A stretch of 64,000 nt of DNA from Comamonadaceae bacterium (GTDB lineage: Bacteria > Pseudomonadota > Gammaproteobacteria > Burkholderiales > Burkholderiaceae_C). Position numbers and translations under genes: made by a program. Positions 50,712 through 58,890 of this stretch are shown piece after piece. Location: NCBI GenBank assembly GCA_013297875.1, contig JAAFIW010000011.1:82257-146256 (forward strand), written 5' to 3'. Every line of letters begins with the position of its first letter. Positions within the stretch are counted from its first letter, which is position 1. Below the pieces are notes generated by a model that was not told where the DNA came from, did not search any database, and worked only from the letters and a program-made list of their open reading frames with translations.

Positions 50712-52448
50712 TTACTCATTGGTGCACCCTAAAACTTCTTCCAGCGATGTCATTCCCGTTCTGACCTTGAGCAGGCCTGAATCACGCAGACTGCGGACAC
50801 CTTCGGATTTTGCCTGTGCGGCAATATCCATCGAACTGCCATCTCGCAGAATAATGCGCTGGATTTCATCACTGATGGGCATGACCTGATAAATACCGAC
50901 GCGTCCCTTGTAACCGTTGTTGCACATGGAACAACCAACGGGGCGATAGGGCGTCCAGCTGCCGTCAATTTCCTCGTCGGTGTATCCAGCCTCCAGCAAG
51001 GTTTCATGCGGAATATCAGCGGGCGCCTTGCAGTTGGCGCACAGTCGACGTGCCAGGCGCTGAGCGGTGATCAGGATAACGCTAGACGCAATATTAAACG
51101 GGGCAATCCCCATGTTGCGCATACGCGTGAGTGTGGTTGGCGCATCATTGGTGTGTAAAGTGGAAAGCACCAAGTGCCCGGTCTGTGCCGCCTTGATTGA
51201 AATATCGGCCGTTTCCAGGTCACGAATCTCACCCACCATGATGATGTCAGGATCCTGGCGCAAGAAAGACTTGAGCGCCGCTGCAAACGTCAAACCGGCC
51301 TTGTCGTTGACATTAACCTGGTTGACGCCCGGCAAGTTGATCTCTGACGGGTCTTCTGCAGTGGCAATATTAACGCCCGGTTTATTCAAAAGATTTAGAC
51401 AGGTGTACAACGACACCGTCTTGCCAGAACCTGTTGGTCCGGTGACCAGCACCATGCCATAAGGTCTTTGTACAGCGGCCAACAGTCGCTCTTTTTCCTC
51501 TGGCTCGTAGCCTAATGCATCGATTCCCAGTTTGGCGCTGCTGGGATCCAGAATACGAATCACGATTTTTTCACCGAACAAGGTTGGCAGCGTACTGACC
51601 CGAAAATCAATGACGCGATCTGGACCGACCTTCAATTTCATCTTCCCGTCTTGGGGAATGCGCTTTTCAGAGATATCCATTTTGGATATCACTTTGATGC
51701 GCGAAGCGAGTTTGTCTTTGATGCCAACAGGAGGGGACGCAATTTCCCGCAATTCACCGTCGATACGAAAACGCACGCGGTAGGTGTGCTCATAGGGCTC
51801 GAAATGCAAATCTGATGCCCTCATGCCGAATGCGTCGAGTAGCATTTTTTGTAGGAACTTGACAACCGGTGCATCTTCGACGTCCGAGGTTGCCGCTTCG
51901 GCGTCATCAACAACATTGGTCTCGAGCGACGACTCATCGAACTCAAACTCATTGCCGATGATTTTGTCCATCGACTCACTCGCGCTGGTCGTGGTGGCGT
52001 CCACGAGCTTGGACAGCTTGTCGTACTCCGCAATGATCCAGTCCACCCCTAATTGGGTGGAAAATTTGATGCGTTCTGCAGCTTGCTGATCAGACGGGTC
52101 TGCTGTAGCGACGATGAGTCGATTGTTGCGTTTACTCAACACCACGACCCTGAAGTCTTGGCAGATTTTGCTGTCCAGAAGGTTGCGGGGAACCCGCTGC
52201 GGATCGATTGCGCTCAAATCCAGCAGCGGTGCACCGAACGCGGAAGACATGGTGTGGGCCAAATCACTGGCAGACACGGAGCCGGAACCGGTCAGTTCGG
52301 CGATGAAACTGGTACGCCCCGACTGGGCTTTGCGATAAATGTCTTCAGCTGCCTTCTGCCCCAGCTTGCCAGCAGAAATCAGTGCTCTGGCCAAACCCGG
52401 CAGTGCTACGGAAATGGACTCACCAACAGGTGTTTCAACAACGGCCAT
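50712..52448 (-). CDS. pilB: Type IV pilus assembly ATPase
   Basis: 578 residues. N-terminal MshEN/GSPII_E domain, central DLHFEPYEHTYRVRFRIDGE, Walker A VLVTGPTGSGKTVSLYTCLN, Asp box PSEINLPGVNQVNVNDKAGL, Walker B IIMVGEIRDLETADISIKAA, His box HTNDAPTTLTRM, and a tetracysteine zinc motif (CANCKAP and CSMCNNGYKG). Drives pilus extension. First gene of the pilB-pilC-pilD-coaE-zapD series; the pilin gene is not in the window. Divergent from the racemase gene. Confidence 0.97.
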   Translation of the reverse strand: MAVVETPVGESISVALPGLARALISAGKLGQKAAEDIYRKAQSGRTSFIAELTGSGSVSASDLAHTMSSAFGAPLLDLSAIDPQRVPRNLLDSKICQDFRVVVLSKRNNRLIVATADPSDQQAAERIKFSTQLGVDWIIAEYDKLSKLVDATTTSASESMDKIIGNEFEFDESSLETNVVDDAEAATSDVEDAPVVKFLQKMLLDAFGMRASDLHFEPYEHTYRVRFRIDGELREIASPPVGIKDKLASRIKVISKMDISEKRIPQDGKMKLKVGPDRVIDFRVSTLPTLFGEKIVIRILDPSSAKLGIDALGYEPEEKERLLAAVQRPYGMVLVTGPTGSGKTVSLYTCLNLLNKPGVNIATAEDPSEINLPGVNQVNVNDKAGLTFAAALKSFLRQDPDIIMVGEIRDLETADISIKAAQTGHLVLSTLHTNDAPTTLTRMRNMGIAPFNIASSVILITAQRLARRLCANCKAPADIPHETLLEAGYTDEEIDGSWTPYRPVGCSMCNNGYKGRVGIYQVMPISDEIQRIILRDGSSMDIAAQAKSEGVRSLRDSGLLKVRTGMTSLEEVLGCTNE

Positions 52449-52544
52449 GAAGATATTCGGTTATGAAGAATTGCGAATGTACTATGGTAAGTTAATAAAT
52501 TCGAGATTTGTTCACATCACCGGCAAACTGCACTGGGTTTTGAT

Positions 52545-53333
52545 GTGAAAGTTGTGCAATGCACCGAGCATACAAGCGTAGTTGCAGATCCCATGCCCCC
52601 TGATTTGGTTTTCCCCCCGGTGCAACCCGGCGGGACACCGGCAGAACGCAAACCCGGTTTTCTGGGCATCGTGATGCTGGACACCCGCTTTCCCCGCCCG
52701 GTGGGCGACATTGGCAACCCCTTAAGTTGGCCCATGCCGGTGCACCAGCGCGTGCTGCGCGGTGTGTGGCCCGATAAGGTGGTGGCCTCGGTCGCCGGGC
52801 TGCGCGCCAATCGGGTGGTGCCGGGTTTTGTTGCCATCGTGCGCCAACTGGAGCGCGATGGTGCACGGGCGATTACCACCAGCTGCGGCTTTTTGGTGTT
52901 GTTGCAGCGCGAGCTGCAATCGGCTGTGAAGGTGCCAGTGGTGACCAGCAGCCTACTGCAATTGCCTGCGCTGTTGCAGCAAGACCCGCAGGTGGGCGTG
53001 CTCACCATAAGTCGCAAATACCTGAGCCTCGAGCACCTTCGCGCTGCAGGCGTGCCCCGAGAGCGCCTGGGTGATGTGCTGGTGCAAGGTGTGGAGCCGA
53101 CGGGCGAGTTTTGCAGCGCCGTTCTGGGCAACCGAGAGGTGATGGATTTGCAGCGCGCGCAGGCGGATGTAGTGACCGCCGCGCTGGCATTGCAATCCCG
53201 GGCACCGCAACTGCGCAACGTGGTGCTGGAATGCACCAACATGCCGCCGTATGCGCAGGCCGTGCACGACGCGACGGGCTGGGCGCTGCACAGTCTGTTG
53301 GACGCACCACGTCTGACTCAGGCGCGTTTCTAA
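52545..53333 (+). CDS. Aspartate/glutamate racemase family protein
   Basis: 262 residues from a GTG at 52545; an ATG at 52593 would remove 16 poorly conserved residues, and neither has a clear ribosome-binding site. Two-cysteine racemase pattern: ARAITTSCGFLVLLQRELQ (first Cys) and VVLECTNMPPYAQAVHDATG (second Cys), with PVVTSSLLQLPALL and VGVLTISRKYL between. The GFLGIVMLDTRFPRPVGDIG opening occurs in a hydantoin-racemase/maleate-isomerase-like subgroup. Substrate unknown. Upstream of the aldehyde dehydrogenase gene on the same strand; 88 bp between them argue for separate promoters. Confidence 0.82.
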   Translation: MKVVQCTEHTSVVADPMPPDLVFPPVQPGGTPAERKPGFLGIVMLDTRFPRPVGDIGNPLSWPMPVHQRVLRGVWPDKVVASVAGLRANRVVPGFVAIVRQLERDGARAITTSCGFLVLLQRELQSAVKVPVVTSSLLQLPALLQQDPQVGVLTISRKYLSLEHLRAAGVPRERLGDVLVQGVEPTGEFCSAVLGNREVMDLQRAQADVVTAALALQSRAPQLRNVVLECTNMPPYAQAVHDATGWALHSLLDAPRLTQARF

Positions 53334-53421
53334 GCGTGTTTGATGTGATATATCGCATATGAACTATAGAATCAATTCGTTGACATTGGCTTTATCTAAC
53401 ACTTAACCGGCAGCAAACCTC

Positions 53422-54858
53422 ATGACGATATACCCATCTCACTACATCAACGGTCAATGGATTGCGGCACAGTCCGCCGAAACATTTGCTGTTCACGACT
53501 CCAGCACTGAAGAGGTCATGGCCACCGTGCCTGCTGGCACGGCAGACGAGGCGAGGGCGGCCGTTCAGGCTGCTCATGCTGCTTTTCCAGCGTGGGCAGC
53601 ACTGTCGGTTGAAACCCGGGCGGTGTTTTTAGAGAAGGTATCTGCAGGCTTAAAAGCGCGTATCGATGAAATGGCCACCACCATCGCTCGTGAAGTGGGC
53701 ATGCCGGTCAAGTTGGCCAAGCCTGTGCAAGTGGCAGGCCCAGTGTGGAACTGGGCCAACTTTGCCAAGGTGGCACGTGAGTTTGAGTGGGAGGAGACCG
53801 TGCCGGGGCCCTATGGCCAGTCGCTGGTGGTGCGTGAACCTATTGGGGTGGTCGGCTGCATCACGCCCTGGAACTTCCCGCTCAATCAAATCACGCTGAA
53901 AGTGGCGCCTGCATTGGCAGCGGGCTGTACCGTGGTGCTCAAACCCAGCGAAATTGCGCCGGTGAATGCCATGATCCTGGCCGAAATCATTCACGAGGCC
54001 GGTTTGCCCCCAGGGGTGTTCAACCTGGTCAATGGCGCAGGCCCCGTGGTCGGCGAGGTGCTGGCCACCGATCCGCTGGTCGACATGGTCAGCTTCACCG
54101 GTTCGACCCGCGCCGGCAAGCGGGTAGGGGAGTTGGCCAGCCAGAGCGTCAAGCGCGTGGCGCTGGAGTTGGGTGGTAAATCAGCTAGCGTGATCCTGCC
54201 TGACGCAGACCTGGAAGCCGCCGTGAAAGGCACGATTTCGGCCTGCATGCTCAACAGCGGCCAGACGTGCTCGGCCCACACCCGTATGCTGGTACCCGTT
54301 GGCCGCTATGAAGAAGTCAAAACACTGGTTCATGCTGCGCTGGCCAAGTTCACCCCAGGTCCCAGCCTGCAAGACACCAGCAAACTGGGGCCCTTGGTCA
54401 GCGCCGCCCAACGTGACCGTGTGCTAGGTTTTATCGGCTTGGGCCTGAAAGAAGGCGCTGAACTGATGGCCGGAGGCGCGGCCCGCCCATCGGGCGAAAA
54501 AGGTTATTTTGTCAGCCCAACGGTGCTTCGCGTTCAGCCGAAAGACAGCCTTGCCCACGACGAGATTTTTGGCCCTGTGTTGGTGGTCATCACTTACAAC
54601 GACGAGGACGAAGCCATCCGCATCGCCAACGACACCATCTATGGTTTGGGCGGCGGCGTGTGGAGCAGCGATACCGCTCATGCGATCGCGGTGGCCCGCC
54701 GCATTCGCACTGGGCAGATCGACATCAACGGCGGGCCGTTCAACGGCAATGCGCCGTTTGGCGGCTACAAGCAATCGGGCAACGGGCGGGAAAACGGCCG
54801 CTACGGGTTTGAGGAGTTTCTGGAGTTCAAGTCTTTGCAGTTGAAGGCCGCCAGCTAG
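53422..54858 (+). CDS. NAD(P)-dependent aldehyde dehydrogenase
   Basis: 478 residues. Catalytic C283 in SGQTCSAHTRML and general base E249 in LELGGKSASVI; also GVVGCITPWNFPLNQ (coenzyme-binding), KPSEIAPVNA, FTGSTRAGKRVGEL and EIFGPVLVVITYNDEDEAIR. Oxidises an aldehyde to the acid; the subgroup resembles 3-succinoylsemialdehyde- and phenylacetaldehyde-type enzymes, so the substrate is open. A TTGACA at 53380 lies upstream in an AT-rich stretch, with no good -10 match. No pathway partners adjoin. Confidence 0.93.
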   Translation: MTIYPSHYINGQWIAAQSAETFAVHDSSTEEVMATVPAGTADEARAAVQAAHAAFPAWAALSVETRAVFLEKVSAGLKARIDEMATTIAREVGMPVKLAKPVQVAGPVWNWANFAKVAREFEWEETVPGPYGQSLVVREPIGVVGCITPWNFPLNQITLKVAPALAAGCTVVLKPSEIAPVNAMILAEIIHEAGLPPGVFNLVNGAGPVVGEVLATDPLVDMVSFTGSTRAGKRVGELASQSVKRVALELGGKSASVILPDADLEAAVKGTISACMLNSGQTCSAHTRMLVPVGRYEEVKTLVHAALAKFTPGPSLQDTSKLGPLVSAAQRDRVLGFIGLGLKEGAELMAGGAARPSGEKGYFVSPTVLRVQPKDSLAHDEIFGPVLVVITYNDEDEAIRIANDTIYGLGGGVWSSDTAHAIAVARRIRTGQIDINGGPFNGNAPFGGYKQSGNGRENGRYGFEEFLEFKSLQLKAAS

Positions 54859-54946
54859 CCTGCGGGTTGATTCAGCCTGAAGAGGTGTCAAATTTGCGTT
54901 CGGGTCAGGCGTGATGATCCGGGCGCAAATACAAAATCTGTTGGCA

Positions 54947-54976
54947 TTGACTCCCATCTGTCATTTAACATAATAT
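54947..54976 (+). promoter_or_regulatory. Sigma-70-type promoter for the VWA gene
   Basis: TTGACT at 54947-54952 and TAATAT at 54971-54976 with an 18-bp spacer, 24 bp before the ATG at 55001, in an unusually AT-rich patch. Predicts a short leader of about 18 nt. Confidence 0.5.
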
Positions 54977-55000
54977 ACATCGTATAAAATACAAAAGCAG

Positions 55001-56260
55001 ATGCGTTCATCCCATAATCAAGCCATTGCTCCAAGACCACCCATGACCACTGTCGACGCCACAGAACCCGACGCCAAGCCCGAACCCACGGTTTCCGAGG
55101 CCACCCGCGCCCAACGCTGGCGTCTGGTGCTGGGCAGCGAAGCCGACGCGGCTTGTGGCGCGCTCACAGGCCCGGCCTTGCAGATGGACCAAGCGTTGGC
55201 TGCGCTGTACGAACCCCAAGGCCCCAACGGCCTGGCCAAGCGCCAAGGTGGCCGCGGCGGCTCGGCGCCCAATGTGGCGCGTTGGTTGGGCGACATTCGC
55301 AAATACTTTCCGGCGCAAGTGGTGCAAGTCATGCAGCGCGACGCCTTGGCCCGGCTGGACATGCGCGACATGCTGCTGCAACCCGAAATGCTGGAAACCG
55401 TGCAGCCCGACGTGCACCTGGTGGCCAACCTGGTAGCCCTGGGCAGCGTGATTCCCGCCAAAACCAAAGACACGGCCCGCATGGTGGTACGCAAGGTGGT
55501 CGACGCGTTAACGGAAAAACTCAACGACCCGCTGCGCAGCGCCATCAGCGGCGCGCTGGACCGCAGCCGCCGCAACCGCCGCCCGCGCCACAGCGAAATT
55601 GACTGGCACCGCACCATTCGCGCCAACCTCAAGCACTGGCAGCCCGAATACCGCACCATCGTGCCGGAAACCCTGGTGGGCTACGGCCGCAAAGCCCGCC
55701 GCCCGCAGCGCGAAGTCGTGCTGTGCATTGACCAAAGCGGCTCGATGGCGGCTTCGGTCGTGTACTCCAGCATCTTTGCCGCGGTGATGGCCAGCCTGCC
55801 CGCCGTCTCGACCAAGCTGGTGGTGTTTGACACCGCGGTGGTCGATTTGAGCGACAAGCTGGATGACCCGGTGGAGCTGCTGTTTGGCGTGCAACTGGGC
55901 GGCGGCACCGACATCAACCGCGCCGTGGGCTACTGCGAAAGCCTGATCCGCGAGCCGCGCAACACCATTTTGGTGCTGATATCCGACCTGTACGAAGGCG
56001 GCGTGGAAGCCAACCTGCTGGCCCGCGCCCAAAGCCTGGTGGGCTCTGGCGTGCAATTCATCACCCTGCTGGCCCTGAGCGACGAAGGCGCACCGGCCTA
56101 CGACCGCGAACTGGCCGCAAAACTCGCTGCGCTCGGCGTGCCCTCGTTTGCCTGCACGCCCGACGCGTTTCCAGGCCTGATGGCGGCTGCCATTCGCAAA
56201 GACGATGTATCGGCCTGGGCGGCTGGGCAGGGGTTGGTGACGAGTCGGGCGGCGCGGTAG
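55001..56260 (+). CDS. VWA domain-containing protein (CoxE-like)
   Basis: 419 residues. The N-terminal half is helical (GLAKRQGGRGGSAPNVARWL, DALARLDMRDMLLQPEMLE). The C-terminal half is a von Willebrand A domain with a complete MIDAS: DQSGSMAAS (about residue 247), the Thr in GGGTDINRAVGY and the Asp in VLISDLYEGG. CoxE-like VWA proteins usually work with a MoxR AAA+ ATPase as a chaperone pair; no MoxR gene is next to it in this window. An ATG 14 codons in (55043) is an alternative start. Preceded by a clear promoter and followed by a dispersed repeat. Confidence 0.88.
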   Translation: MRSSHNQAIAPRPPMTTVDATEPDAKPEPTVSEATRAQRWRLVLGSEADAACGALTGPALQMDQALAALYEPQGPNGLAKRQGGRGGSAPNVARWLGDIRKYFPAQVVQVMQRDALARLDMRDMLLQPEMLETVQPDVHLVANLVALGSVIPAKTKDTARMVVRKVVDALTEKLNDPLRSAISGALDRSRRNRRPRHSEIDWHRTIRANLKHWQPEYRTIVPETLVGYGRKARRPQREVVLCIDQSGSMAASVVYSSIFAAVMASLPAVSTKLVVFDTAVVDLSDKLDDPVELLFGVQLGGGTDINRAVGYCESLIREPRNTILVLISDLYEGGVEANLLARAQSLVGSGVQFITLLALSDEGAPAYDRELAAKLAALGVPSFACTPDAFPGLMAAAIRKDDVSAWAAGQGLVTSRAAR

Positions 56261-56288
56261 GAAATCGCCGAATCGGGAAAAATGAGTC

Positions 56289-56345
56289 GAATCGGCAGTC
56301 AGCCCAGAGATTTATTGCTCAAGCAGCTATCAAATAGATAGTAAT
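56289..56345. repeat. Dispersed AGCTGCTTGAGCA repeat
   Basis: GAATCGGCAGTCAGCCCAGA, GATTTATTGCTCAAGCAGCT and ATCAAATAGATAG: inverted orientation, between the VWA gene and the convergent TrmO-like gene. Confidence 0.85.
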
Positions 56346-56390
56346 AAGACCTGCTGCAAACCAGCAAATAGCTTGGTGAAGCCGCTTCAT

Positions 56391-56858
56391 TCAGCGAACC
56401 GACCAGTAGCCCGCCATCAGCTCGGTGGCCCACGCGGGCTGGGTGCTAGCCTCACGGGGCAAGAATTCCCGCAGCACGGGTTTGATGTCCAGCACCGGTG
56501 TTCCGTCGATTGCATCGAGCTCGCAAACTGTCAGTGTTCGACCTTCAACGCCCAACACTTTGCAAATGGTGCTGCCGATTCGATTCGGTCGATTCTTTGC
56601 GCGCTGCGCGAAGATGCCGACCTTGGGCCAGGCGGGGTTGTTGCGAGGATGTCGGGCGCCCGTCACGATCTTGTCCTCTGGCACTTGATTGAATACGAAC
56701 AGAACTTCAACATGCGAAAAATCTTGAACGCCAGCCAACGCCGAAGCGTCCATTGCGTCTGTGAGCGTGATCTCGGCTGTCTCACCGCCCCAATTGTCAT
56801 CTTCTGGTGTTTTGCGAATAGCGGTGACGAAGGCGATGGGTTCGACGATGTAGGTCAT
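56391..56858 (-). CDS. TrmO-like (TsaA/YaeB family) SAM-dependent methyltransferase
   Basis: 155 residues. The TsaA/TrmO beta-barrel methylates N6 of t6A37 in tRNA(Thr). IAFVTAIRKTPEDDNWGG at the start, LAGVQDFSHVEVLFVFNQV (the DFSH element of the family), ARHPRNNPAWPKVGIFAQRA, KNRPNRIGSTICKVLGVEG and LDAIDGTPVLDIKPVLREF. The RPNxIG, DGTPVLDIKP and HPR motifs are the SAM-binding landmarks. Shorter than E. coli TrmO (about 235 residues) because the C-terminal extension is absent, which is common in single-domain members. Confidence 0.88.
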   Translation of the reverse strand: MTYIVEPIAFVTAIRKTPEDDNWGGETAEITLTDAMDASALAGVQDFSHVEVLFVFNQVPEDKIVTGARHPRNNPAWPKVGIFAQRAKNRPNRIGSTICKVLGVEGRTLTVCELDAIDGTPVLDIKPVLREFLPREASTQPAWATELMAGYWSVR

Positions 56859-56907
56859 AAATAAGATTCGCGCGTTGCGCTTTCATGTAGTCTTTTTGGG
56901 CATACCG

Positions 56908-57198
56908 TTAGGCGTTCCCGGCGCTTGTTTTTCCATTTCGCGCCGCCAAAAGACCGCCGACAAGCATCAGTGAAGCGGGTGCAACAAACAAGGGTTGGGC
57001 ATCAAATGCACTGGTTGCGGCCCGCCCAACATACGCCACAACGTCTTCGGCGCTGTAGAGCTTTCCCGGCTTCGATTCAAGTTCTGATATCGCCACTCGA
57101 ATTATTGGCCGCACACCACCACGAACAAGAACGACGCCTTGCAGAACAAGCAGCCAAAGAAACCCCACAAGCAACAGAATCACCCCAACTTTTCGCAT
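56908..57198 (-). CDS. Small membrane protein of unknown function
   Basis: 96 residues from the ATG at 57198, with GGAGG six bases upstream. Two hydrophobic segments: VGVILLLVGFLWLLVLQGVV (residues about 4-25) and LFVAPASLMLVGGLLAARNG near the C-terminus, separated by a polar loop (ISELESKPGKLYSAEDVVAY). Likely an inner-membrane protein with a periplasmic loop. I do not recognise a family. It lies between the TrmO-like gene and the toxin-antitoxin genes. Confidence 0.6.
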   Translation of the reverse strand: MRKVGVILLLVGFLWLLVLQGVVLVRGGVRPIIRVAISELESKPGKLYSAEDVVAYVGRAATSAFDAQPLFVAPASLMLVGGLLAARNGKTSAGNA

Positions 57199-57373
57199 GT
57201 TGATCCTCCGGCTCAAGTGAAGTTTTTCTGGTTGCATACGTACAACTTTACGCGAACATGCGCGAGAGCGAAGTTTGCATCGCGTAGCGACCGCAACCAC
57301 CGTGCGCTCAAAGCGTGAACATTTCCATCAGTCTCCTCTAAAAGCTTGTTTTGATATCAAACCGGAGATTTGT

Positions 57374-57718
57374 ATGCCCACAGCCCCCACCCCCAACGAC
57401 GCGCTGCTGATGCGCTTTCAGCCTACCGACACCGCCACCAAAGTCTCACGCGCCACGCTGACCCGGCTTGCCAAGCAACTGGGGTATAAGCGTGAGTCTG
57501 AAGTGCTGCACTTCGCAGTGCGCAAACTGGCCGACGAGGTGTTGCCCACTTACGAGGCTGACGATGGCCCGTTGAGCGCTCGCCAGTTGGCTGCCATTCG
57601 CAAGGCGGCTGGCGCGCCCGAGGGTGGCAAGGTGCTCTCCAGCCACAACGCTGTGGTGGCCCAAACCCGAGGCGGGCGACATCGTCTGGTGCCACTTTCC
57701 GCACCTTCCAGCCCTTAA
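57374..57718 (+). CDS. Putative antitoxin of a PemK-type toxin-antitoxin pair
   Basis: 114 residues from the ATG at 57374, with GGAG eight bases upstream. DTATKVSRATLTRLAKQLGY, then KRESEVLHFAVRKLADEVLP, has the strand-helix-helix pattern of ribbon-helix-helix antitoxins. A flexible, charged C-terminal part (AADDGPLSARQLAAIRKAAG-like) would contact the toxin. Its last 95 bases overlap the start of the PemK-like gene in another frame, so the pair is tightly coupled. The assignment depends on the partner. Confidence 0.65.
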   Translation: MPTAPTPNDALLMRFQPTDTATKVSRATLTRLAKQLGYKRESEVLHFAVRKLADEVLPTYEADDGPLSARQLAAIRKAAGAPEGGKVLSSHNAVVAQTRGGRHRLVPLSAPSSP

Positions 57719-58061
57719 GCCAGGGCCCAAACCCCGCCCGGCCCTCGTCGTGCGTGTGATGGAACGCACGCCCACCAAAACAGGTTTTCGAGTGTTGGTG
57801 GCCTATGGCACCAGCCAGAAGCTCACCACCTTGCGCAGCGGCGAATTTGTCATTCGCAAAGATGCCAGCCAAGCCTTCAAGTTATCGGGCTTGAGTTTTG
57901 ACGGCAGGTTCAGCTTTGCAAGCTGCGTGGAGCTAGACTATTCAGACACCTGGTTTCAGGTGCCTCCCGCCGCGCCACAAGGGCAGTGCCCGAAGCTAGG
58001 GGTGTTGCATGCGGTGTATGCGAAGGCGGCCTATGCGGCTTGGCAGGCATGTGGGCTGTGA
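57624..58061 (+). CDS. PemK/MazF-like toxin
   Basis: 145 residues from a GTG at 57624; the conserved part starts at EAGDIVWCHFPHLPALKPGP, followed by KPRPALVVRVMERTPTKTGF, VLVAYGTSQK and LSFDGRFSFASCVELDYSDT. The DIVWCxFP and PxPKPRPALVV segments are the PemK/MazF beta-barrel signature; family members cleave mRNA. Its start overlaps the antitoxin gene, and the N-terminal 16 or so residues may not be translated. The 3' end is repeated in diverged, truncated form at 58821-58877, beyond the next toxin-antitoxin pair. Confidence 0.75.
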   Translation: MARCSPATTLWWPKPEAGDIVWCHFPHLPALKPGPKPRPALVVRVMERTPTKTGFRVLVAYGTSQKLTTLRSGEFVIRKDASQAFKLSGLSFDGRFSFASCVELDYSDTWFQVPPAAPQGQCPKLGVLHAVYAKAAYAAWQACGL

Positions 58062-58119
58062 CCCTGGGGACAGTCACTTATTTTGATGCAAAATCTTGCC
58101 CACTATCCTGGAGTACACC

Positions 58120-58428
58120 ATGAACTTGGCACTTGACGACATTGTTCCCATCAGTCAGGCGCGCGGCCGCCTCACACAGCTGGCTGACGAAGTGGCCAGT
58201 CAAGGCACCACGAAGCTGTTGACCCGCAACGGTGTGGGTTATGTGGCTTTGGTACCCGCAGCGCAAGTCGATGAATTGCAGCGCTTTCGCGCGGATCAGC
58301 ACCTGGCGCATCTGCGCGCCATTGCGCTGGCAATGCCGGAAATTCAAGCGAAAAAGGGCACGTCTGCGGCAGATTTTCGCGCTGAAGTGAATGCACTGAT
58401 TCGTCAGAAATCATCCCCTGGGGCATGA
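58120..58428 (+). CDS. Phd/YefM-type antitoxin
   Basis: 102 residues from the ATG at 58120 with TGGAG upstream. LDDIVPISQARGRLTQLADE and TTKLLTRNGVGYVALVPAAQ give the Phd/YefM fold (N-terminal DNA-binding dimer); the charged C-terminal tail (EIQAKKGTSAADFRAEVNAL) should neutralise the toxin. The stop overlaps the ATG of the RelE/ParE-type toxin gene by four bases. Such antitoxins normally repress their own operon. A distinct pair from the PemK-type system immediately upstream. Confidence 0.85.
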   Translation: MNLALDDIVPISQARGRLTQLADEVASQGTTKLLTRNGVGYVALVPAAQVDELQRFRADQHLAHLRAIALAMPEIQAKKGTSAADFRAEVNALIRQKSSPGA

Positions 58429-58808
58429 AACCTGTTGTTGTTACCCAGGCATTTCGATTGGCTTTTCAGGCACAAGCCGATCACTTTTTTGCAGTGCAAG
58501 CCTTGCACCCTGATGCTGGCACCCGCTTGCAGAAGTTGGCCGATGATTTGTTTGAACGCATCATTCCATTACTTGAGCGCAACCCCGACATCGGCCGCCT
58601 GTTTCAAACCAGCCAACTGCGCGAATCAAACCCCTGTGAACAACTGCAAGAGGCCCAATTACTGGAAAGCCTGATGCCTGAACTGGCCAGAAACGCCGCC
58701 GTCGTGCGGGAGTATGTGGATCGCCAGTTTCTTATTCTGTATGTCGTTACACCAGCTCAGACTTACTTGGTCAGCATCAAGCATCACAAGCAAAGTCAGT
58801 ATGGCTGA
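58425..58808 (+). CDS. RelE/ParE-family toxin
   Basis: 127 residues. VVVTQAFRLAFQAQADHFFA, then LQKLADDLFERIIPLLERNP, DIGRLFQ and FLILYVVTPAQTYLVSIKHH give the RelE/ParE alpha-hairpin-plus-sheet pattern, with a C-terminal KHHKQSQYG in the place of the catalytic or binding tail. It is longer than most (about 95) owing to an insertion around LRESNPCEQLQEAQLLESLM. ATGA overlap with the antitoxin. Whether it acts on ribosome-bound mRNA (RelE) or gyrase (ParE) cannot be read from the sequence. Confidence 0.85.
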   Translation: MKPVVVTQAFRLAFQAQADHFFAVQALHPDAGTRLQKLADDLFERIIPLLERNPDIGRLFQTSQLRESNPCEQLQEAQLLESLMPELARNAAVVREYVDRQFLILYVVTPAQTYLVSIKHHKQSQYG

Positions 58809-58820
58809 GGTATTGTTTGC

Positions 58821-58877
58821 GCCCGAGTTGGGGGTCTTGCATGCGGTGTGTAGGAAGGAGGCTTATGCGGCTTGGTA
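58821..58877 (+). pseudogene. Remnant of a PemK-like toxin 3' end
   Basis: Reads PELGVLHAVCRKEAYAAW then stop, against PKLGVLHAVYAKAAYAAW in the intact gene (57988-58041). The DNA similarity extends to 58888. It has no upstream part, so it is a non-functional tail left after the Phd/RelE pair. Confidence 0.8.
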
Positions 58878-58890
58878 AGCGTGTGCAGTT

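Noticed and set aside
53349..53362. ATATATCGCATAT as a GntR-type operator before the aldehyde dehydrogenase gene
   Set aside because: Weak AT-rich symmetry with no regulator nearby and no second copy seen.
54472..54500. Local GC-rich hairpins in the aldehyde dehydrogenase gene
   Set aside because: Ordinary coding sequence with normal codon use.
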